From contig CM073327.1 in NCBI GenBank assembly GCA_037043015.1, forward strand, positions 14,118,727 through 14,182,726: a stretch of 64,000 nt of DNA, written 5' to 3'. The notes under the pieces were generated by a model. The model saw only the letters and a program-made list of their open reading frames with translations, did not search any database and was not told where the DNA came from. Position numbers and translations under genes: made by a program. Shown here in pieces: positions 57,034-64,000 of this stretch (positions are counted from its first letter, which is position 1; every line of letters begins with the position of its first letter). This DNA is from Bryum argenteum. Taxonomy: Eukaryota; Streptophyta; Bryopsida; Bryales; Bryaceae.

Positions 57034-58191
57034 CTGCAAGAAAGAGACATTCGTGAGCCTCTTACCGAGGCGCAGAGGACATACTCTAAGAAGAAAAAAA
57101 ACTTTGAATATTACCATTTTGACTAATTGTCTATTGATGAGTTGCCACATAGAATTTCCTTAGATACCGAATCTTTAGGTTAAGAACCCAGCTCTGACTA
57201 GAACGCAGCCACATATTACAGAGTTACGTCATTCTTAGTACATAGGATTCAATCCTGCCTTCGAATCCTCACGCTAACCGCTCTGATGAGCTTCACGATA
57301 ATCGTTTATATAACTCAAACACTCGAAGGACTAAAACTAAAACTTGATAAGGCAGTTTTGTAATTCCAATCGGTGGAAAATTTTCATGCTCAAGCCAATT
57401 TTTGGGGGTGTCTCATGCCTGATATACCTCCACTGTCCAATCCAAGGTAAGCTCAAGCTATTTATGCTAGTAGTTATAATATCTTTGTGAATTAGATTTC
57501 TTTAGCTTACGCTCTACAAGTGTTAGCGAATCTCCCTCTGCTGAAATCTTGTCACCCTGAGTCATGTATTGATTTTTCTTGTTTTTAATACTACACAGAA
57601 AAGCGATCTCCACTGAACCGAATTTTGTTTTAGAAGTAGGTGTGCAGGCAGGCCTGAGAGCTACGCCTCCGAAGAAACGATATACTGATCAGAAAGGGAA
57701 ATCTATTTTCAGGAACACATAATAGAAAGAGCTCTGAAGAGAACAAAATTGGCTGCTTTGCAACAATGGTATCGTAGAGCTCCACTGCGAAGAATGCTGC
57801 TCAGGAGAAGATGATCGAAGAAGTAGGTAACAATAGAACTTCAGACAAACAGTGTATTGCTAGTTTTCAAGGGAATCTAAACAACAGAAAGTTTTATGAC
57901 CAAAAATATCGATCCCTCATCTCTCAAAAGAGATGAAAGAACTTCTTTCAGAAAATATAACATGATGGGAAAAAACTCTAATGAATATGCATACTTGAAC
58001 AGAAAAAATAGAGCTTCGATTGGCCTTTTGTTTCTTATAATCTCCGGAGGCAGTGTCCGTTTTTTTTATCTAAAAGAAAGAGAAAGAGTGATCGCAGCAA
58101 TAGTGGCATTTAGCGATTTTGCATTGGAGTGATCACACCAAGAAAAAGCAGAAGCATATCAAAGAGTTGTTCTTCATGAAGTTGTTCGTAC
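57034..58191. other. No recognised gene
   Basis: Mixed sequence. The short plus-strand frame at 57896-58132 has no known motif. Confidence 0.3.
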
Positions 58192-58282
58192 TGTTTGAAC
58201 AACATTCTAAGTGTTGGTTTTTTAGGGTTTAGGGTTTAGGGTTTAGGGTTTAGAATGTTTGAACAACATTCTAAGTGTTGGT
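58192..58282. repeat. Interstitial telomeric repeat between 27-bp direct repeats
   Basis: About four TTTAGGG units (58219-58255) are bracketed by two identical 27-bp direct repeats (58192-58218 and 58256-58282, core GAACAACATTCTAAGTGTTG). The pattern fits repair of a staggered break, with telomere repeats added and the overhang duplicated. Confidence 0.85.
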
Positions 58283-59406
58283 ATTTTTAAGTGTCAAGTA
58301 TGTATAGCGGGAGGCCCTTTTGTAAGGGGCTTCCGTGATGGGAGGACTCTATAGGAAGCTAGGAGGCTCGACGAGGAGGATCCTTTCATTGGAGGAGCCC
58401 CTCTTAATAGGACCTCACTTGTCGTAAAAACCATTGTGGTGCATCCGGGGAGGCTTGTAGGGATGATGTCCATAAGGATGAGGTTTGCTCGACATATGTG
58501 TTGTGTAGAGGAGCGTGTATATATATATATATATATATGTATACAAGGGATAATAGCCAATGCATGCCGTAATGCATAGCCAAACTAGGAATAGGCAATG
58601 TTAGCTATTATTTTTAGTGCTCATTTAAGGTTAGGGGTGAAAGCAAACTAGGGTGCATCACTTATGGCCATCAAAAAGTGCTAAAGACTTATAAAAAATA
58701 TAGGATACCTAACTTTTGATTGACAAAATTTGTCAATTCAAATGAGCTTTTTATGCAATTTGAGCATTTGGCTATTAGAAAATTAGTATTTTACCATTAG
58801 AAGCCCTCCTAAGTCGGCCATTGAAAAAAATTATTAGTCACAAAGAAAAATTGTAACACACTATTTGATCCACCTTGGTGTGCTTTCACCCTAGCCTTGA
58901 TTGAATGTAGTTTTGTGCTCATCCTAGATTGTCACACTATGGAGTCCAATTTAAGTTGCCCTCTTTCAATGCAAGTCTTAAAAAATTCAAATCCTGACAT
59001 CTTTTGAGGAATCTAACCAAAGGATCTTGTTCCTAACTTGCATGTATACATGGACACCAAAACTTAGAGTTGAATTCCTCAATGTTCGAGATATTGTAGA
59101 GTTCAAAGTTCAGTTAAGGTTTTTTTACAATTTGGAAAGAGAAAGTAGTCTTCTGCAAGTTCTGAGAATCATTTCTCAAAGTAGATATGGCTTCAAGAGG
59201 CTCCTCAATTTCTTTATTCTTAAGTAAGTTAAGTATACATCTCCATAATTTTTACCTTCATAGGACATACAAAACCTAGAGGGAAGCTTGATTGTTCACG
59301 GAGAGGTATACTGAAATTTGAAGGCCAATTTTAAACAAAGAAAAATTCATGTGAAAATTGAATGTGTTGAAAATCAAAATGGTGCAAATATGTCTAAATA
59401 GCTCTT
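58283..59406. other. No recognised gene; (AT)n microsatellite
   Basis: A GC-richer patch at 58297-58500 has no identified origin. An (AT)n microsatellite follows at 58518-58539, and the rest is AT-rich. Confidence 0.35.
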
Positions 59407-59410
59407 TTAA

Positions 59411-59770
59411 CCCTTAAACGCCCGTGGGGTGTGAAACGGGCAACCTAGAATTGGATCACAACATCTTTGGACTTGGGCATCATGAATCGTGCACGTTTTG
59501 AACTTGGGCATCGTGGGTGAATCAATCACTGTGGCTTGCAACCTCCTACAAGATTGTGTACAACCCAACCTACCTACCACAATCCTTTTAAAGCACAAAA
59601 TCACTCACACAAATTGTCATTTGATTTGTAAGATTTCACTTTTTGAATGCATCATAAGGAGGTGACCAGTTTGACATCAAAATATAAGTGAAGTTCTGTC
59701 TGTACAGTGAGAGCTACCGAGCATATTCTGTTGGAATGAAGCCCCTCGGGCTTCCTTGGGCATTTTAGGA
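59411..59770 (-). mobile_element. piggyBac-like MITE, group 1, inverted copy (~360 bp)
   Basis: The left end is CCCTTAAACGCCCGTGG after TTAA (59407-59410). The internal sequence is the reverse complement of 45447-45808. The right end is degenerate (GGGCATTTTAGGAGATA in place of the expected terminus), so TTAA is lost there. An older insertion. Confidence 0.7.
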
Positions 59771-61265
59771 GATACAAAACTTTAAAGAAAAGTTGTATAT
59801 TTGTAGGATTTTTTGAGAGAGTTGTTCTTTGAAGGATCTTGAGAATATACCACAACTTTAGAATGATATCAACGTGCCTGTAAATATTCAGGTATCTATT
59901 ACTTTTTCATTTTGGTAAGAGGGAGAAACAACAATACAATTCGTACATCTTCCAAAAACTGAACACCTAAGCATTCAGAAGCTAAAGTTTTATACATGCA
60001 ATTAAGATTCATTATAAGAGCAATAACTAACTTAGATATACCTAATATGGTAGAAGCACCTATTTTTGTGCATTTAAAGAATTTACTATACTTGAAGTGG
60101 TGGAATGAGTGAGTTACTATTATCAAGGTTTTCCTAGTTTTGTAGTATTTTTAAGCACTCACAACTATAACTGCAAAACTTTAAAGTGACTAATATAGGT
60201 ATACCTATAGTCGTTGACCCTATTGCATGTGCATATGACAAACATGCAATCTCAAGGATATCTTCATCTCAATAAGATTATAGCCTGCAGGATTAGAAGG
60301 GGTGGGGTGCCAGTTTTTACGTTCCCCCACTATACATTGATGGTTTTTACTAGTTTCTAAATCTAGGCAATTACTTTTTCAAGGTATTTGATTACAAATG
60401 TGGGTAGATAATTTGCAATGCTCAAATAGCATGTGATATTCTTTATATGTGATTGGTGGGATTGGGTGTGACAAGTATTGATGTCTTATAATCTTAAGTA
60501 TATAAACGGAGTGCGTGGTAGAATGTCAATGATGTAGTGCGTTGTAGGAAATGAATAATGGAATGTGTAGTCAAAAATAATTGATAGATTGCATGTTAGA
60601 AAATTATCGATGGAGTGTTGAAACGTTCTTCTAAACCATTGAAGCTGTAGATTTCACTCTTCTTGCTCACAATCATGCTATTGATGTTTGAAAATTATAA
60701 CAAAGATGTTATGATGTTGATTCATAATTCTTATTATTATAGGTAGTTGGGTTCTAAATATGGTTAAGATATATTCATCCACATATTATTGAATAATGGT
60801 TAATACACAATAAAAATTAGTCATATTGTTATTTTGTAATACCACAAGTAAATTATGCAAATCCTTGATGACTTCAAGGATACCAATAAAATAAAGTTTT
60901 GGGAAAATGTACCCTCCTTTGTCATTAATCCGAAAGGTCTAAGCCTTTTTCCTTAGCATTCAAATTGCAATCTTTTGGTCACCACTTTGTGCAAGTTGAG
61001 ATAAGCTTCAATATCTTCTACTTTTTTTATATTTTCAACCATAAGATCTTCAAAATGACTACTTGCACAAAGACCATGTCCAAATTCAAGCGTTGGATTT
61101 TTATCATTTGTGAGATCGTGAAGTTCAAAGTTGATGTGTCAAGATTTTTGCAAACTTTGAAGCTTGCTTTAGTAAACTTTGAAGGTTGCTCTTGTAAAAT
61201 TGGTAAGGGCTTGAACTTGGATTTAAGAAAAAAAATTGAGTAGTAGTATCACAATAAGCATATAT

Positions 61266-61303
<38 letters not shown>

Positions 61304-61309
61304 AAAAAA

Positions 61310-61348
<39 letters not shown>

Positions 61349-61683
61349 AAAAACAAAAAAAAAAACAAAAATTAATTTGAATGTTGCCCAAACCGCCCTA
61401 TTTGGGCTTGAAAATTAAAAATTGCGTAAAATAATTCTCATGTGAAATTTTACTTAAAAAATTCTCACACACACGCCTAGTAATATAGGAAACTACCAAT
61501 AAAAATCTTAGGGGGAAAAACTAATTTTAACTCTTTCATCTAGGCTACTAGAAACAACAAGTGCCCATTTGGGGTTTGCTTAGACCATTAGGAATTAAAT
61601 GGGGAAATGTAATAAAGAGGCTAGTAACTAAAAAATCTCTTAAATGAGATTGTGCATGGATTTTGAAGAATGGAAGAATAAGG
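59771..61683. other. AT-rich DNA with a long A-tract
   Basis: No gene. An A-rich tract at 61267-61370 (A-runs broken by single C) yields lysine- or phenylalanine-rich false frames. It could be the tail of a retroposed sequence, but I see no flanking duplication. Confidence 0.35.
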
Positions 61684-61797
61684 TAGATAGATAGATAGAT
61701 AGAAACTCCGGTCCTTTCTAAGGGGCCGGCGTGAATGAAGTGTCCATTCATAATGCTAATATTTGGATGGCCACCGGACAAGGGGAAATTGAAACAA
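61684..61797 (-). repeat. Dispersed repeat with (GATA)n end, copy 2
   Basis: Second copy of the repeat at 37964-38069, including AACTCCGGTCCTTTCT and GGCGTGAATGAAGTGTCC, again starting with GATAGATAGATAG. The AAGGGGAAATT end is shared too. Confidence 0.5.
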
Positions 61798-62720
61798 TAG
61801 AAGGATAAGGTAATATTTTGATATGATCCTGATCTCAAATTTAAAGTATCATATCAATAAATTTGGTTGGTAAATACAATAAAATTGATATTAATTTCAC
61901 ATCTATGGTTAACTACATCAAGTAATTGAAAATAAAGAAATGCAATAATAATATTCATTCGTCCTTAGTAACAACTAATTTGTACAATTATTAATATGAA
62001 TAATAGATTCAACTTTTCATGACTTACTTCAAAACTTGGATAATCATGGTATGATGCGGAATGGCTCTCTCATGTATTTCTTAAGAATCATAAATATTCA
62101 ACATCTCATTACGTATACAATGTAAAGAACTATGTAAGAATTGTTTGGTATCAAAAGCATACTCAAAATCCTACTAATTCTAGATATTCTTACCAATTTC
62201 TTACACCTCAAGGAACTTTTGGAGATGCTTCTACAAGTTCAAGAAAATTTAGACTTTTTTTGTAATCTCCTAAATATTTCGGAGTTGATTGTGATTTTTC
62301 TATAAGCAACCATGCCCTCCAAATCAAATAAGGGATATGGTGTTTTTGTTTTTCAAGTTTTTGGTCAACAATAAATAAAAGTGAATATCAAAATTTGTGT
62401 TTCTTAAGTAATTCTCTATATGATTTCTACCAAGTTTTTAAGCATATCAAATATTGCCTTAAGTTTTCCGTGCATCCCTTTGGAGTTTAAATTCTTAAAA
62501 TTAAACAATACATAAGTAATAAGGCCAAAATACTTAACTTCAACCTTTTAAGTATTTATCATGGAATCACTACCTCTTACAACTTACGTCATTTCATATA
62601 GTGTATAAAGACTTGATTACAAACATAATGAATATAATATTAGAAAATAGATATAGCTCAAATCATCCGATTTTTTTAATTTTGAAGATTGGTTCATACA
62701 AGTATGATTTTAGGATGTAC
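61798..62720. other. AT-rich DNA, nothing recognised
   Basis: No gene, repeat end or motif that I can name. Confidence 0.3.
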
Positions 62721-62724
62721 TTAA

Positions 62725-62960
62725 CCCCTAAATGTTGATGATTTCAATTACTGACATTTTGGATGAAGAAATGAAACTTTGAAGATCCATAACTTCTTTG
62801 TCCAATATTTGATTATGACGAATGTTTTTGGGTTGGAACCCAAATTATGACTAGTTCCTACACTAAAGAATGCATATCTATCCAAGATTGTAAAAAATTA
62901 TGGCATGCATTTAGTGCAACAAACTATTATATTAATTAGGGTCATGACACATGAGGCATG
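62725..62960 (+). mobile_element. Group 2 TTAA element, partial copy
   Basis: Starts CCCCTAAATGTTGATG after TTAA (62721-62724). It then follows the left part of 14725-15696 (ACATTTTGGATGAAG, GAAGATCCATAACTTC). Similarity fades after ~62960 and no right end is found. Confidence 0.6.
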
Positions 62961-63112
62961 TTTTGCCGATGCAAGCAAATTACTTTGAATTAAAATTTTG
63001 ACATATGGCACATTTGAGGTTGACCTAAATGTTTGTTATAGCGATAGGATTGTGAGGACTTCGGGTTGAATCAAAGCAGGAAGCATTCTTGGAAGCGAGT
63101 ATTTATGTACGA

Positions 63113-63741
63113 GTGTAGGAACAAATTAGATTGGAGATTTGACATGTAGATCGCAAGATGTTGAGTTTCAAAGTAATCATATTTATATATGGTTGTAGGC
63201 ACCAATTAGATTGCAGGTTTGACATGTAGGTCACAAGATATTAAGTTTCAAAGTAATTATACTTGTATGCGGCTGTAGGCACCAGTGAGATTGCAGTTCT
63301 GACGTGTAGGTCACAAGATATTAAGCTTCAAAGTAATTATATTTGTATACGGCTGTAGGCACCAATTAGATTGCAGGTTTGACGTGTACATTACAAGATA
63401 TTAAGTTTCAAAGTAATTATACTTGTATAAAGTTGTAGGCACCAGTGAGATTGCAGGTTTGACGCATAGGTCACAAGATATTAAGTTTCAAAGTAATTAT
63501 ACTTGTATACGGCTGTAGGCACCAATTAGATTGCAAGTTTGACGTGTACATTACAAGATATTAAGTTTCAAAGTAATTATACTTGTATACAGCTGTAGGC
63601 ACCAATGAGATGCAGGTTTGACGTGTAAGTCACAAGATATGAAGTTTCAAAGTAATTATATTTGTATAGGGCTGTAGACACCAATTAGATTGCAAGTTTG
63701 ACATCTAGATCACAAGTTATTAAGTTTCAAAGTTATTATGG
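63113..63741 (+). repeat. 80-bp satellite, eight units
   Basis: An 80-bp unit (core GTAGGCACCAATTAGATTGC; TCACAAGATATTAAGTTTCA) is repeated about eight times, starting near 63113, 63194, 63274, 63354, 63434, 63514, 63594 and 63673. Units 3, 5 and 7 carry GTGAG/ATGAG and GGTCAC-type variants, while units 4, 6 and 8 carry ATTAG, and 4 and 6 share CATTAC. Later growth was therefore by a 160-bp dimer. Confidence 0.85.
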
Positions 63742-64000
63742 TCCCTTATATTGCAAAATTTGACCTAATTCTCAAAAGAGCAGAAAAGCGTTTTTTCGAT
63801 ACATTAACTTTCAAGGCTTTACAACTTTCATATTGAAAATGATTTATCTTGATACCAATTATAGATTCAAGGGCGTTATAAAACTCTGCTAAGCATTTTC
63901 TTTCAAAAAACAAAACAAAGTTCTCATAAAAGCTCCTAACCACCTCTGCACTGAGAGCAAGGCTAAACCAAATATTGAAGATTAGTTTTTAACAAACCTC
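63742..64000. other. Right edge, nothing recognised
   Basis: AT-rich end of the window. The 65-codon minus-strand frame at 63746-63943 has no known motif. Confidence 0.3.

Noticed and set aside
57220-57300. Possible tRNA near a TTCGAATCC motif
   Set aside because: The upstream sequence does not form acceptor or anticodon arms at the right spacing.
61236-61418. Lysine-rich and phenylalanine-rich frames around 61267-61370
   Set aside because: They are translations of an A-tract.
63113-63741. CRISPR-like regular repeats
   Set aside because: The units are contiguous 80-bp tandem repeats with no unique spacers, in a plant genome. This is a satellite.

Overview
The window looks like nuclear DNA of a land plant. 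The support is an intact plant-type cytosolic ribosomal protein eL30 gene, TTTAGGG telomere-type repeats, short GT-AG introns (78-107 bp), a Ty1/copia retrotransposon and many small DNA transposons. The few host genes are GC-rich and nearly intronless, set in AT-rich repeat-packed DNA. Remains of an HSPA12-like Hsp70 gene and an intron-poor vWA gene without RING make a bryophyte or lycophyte more likely than a flowering plant. This lineage call is inference.

Layout. Three related duplicons (about 133-4945, 6220-12805 and 46990-52680) each carry one copy of an unrecognised gene family. Copy B (10309-12201, 630 aa) is open throughout. Copy A has lost its N-terminal region and has an early stop. 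Copy C is split by a 209-bp MITE. Within the family the leader and the middle/C-terminal coding region are well conserved, but the first ~50 codons of B and C cannot be aligned. RPL30 lies at 18234-18569. A vWA-domain gene is present twice on the minus strand (23102-24753 and 35350-37001) in a segmental duplication. Its two proteins differ at only two residues while the outer flanks have diverged. Between them lie a broken copia element (25832-30865) carrying an antisense fragment of an OSB-like organellar ssDNA-binding gene, and an HSPA12-like pseudogene (30866-31882). A two-exon DPP6-N/TolB-like beta-propeller gene occupies 41057-43312. Weak gene fragments lie at 44133-44357 (+) and 56912-57033 (-). 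The rest is AT-rich DNA with MITEs, satellites, microsatellites and unassigned sequence.

Two observations stand out. First is the unknown triplicated family, with a hypervariable N-terminus and a coiled-coil C-terminus that changes in 21-bp (heptad) steps. Second is a set of at least eight elements with CCCTTAAACG- or CCCTAGAACG-type terminal inverted repeats, most of them flanked by TTAA on both sides. Three have matching empty sites inside this window, which proves TTAA target duplication and points to piggyBac-like non-autonomous transposons in a plant. The genes do not form an operon or pathway; what links them is repeated duplication and transposon insertion.
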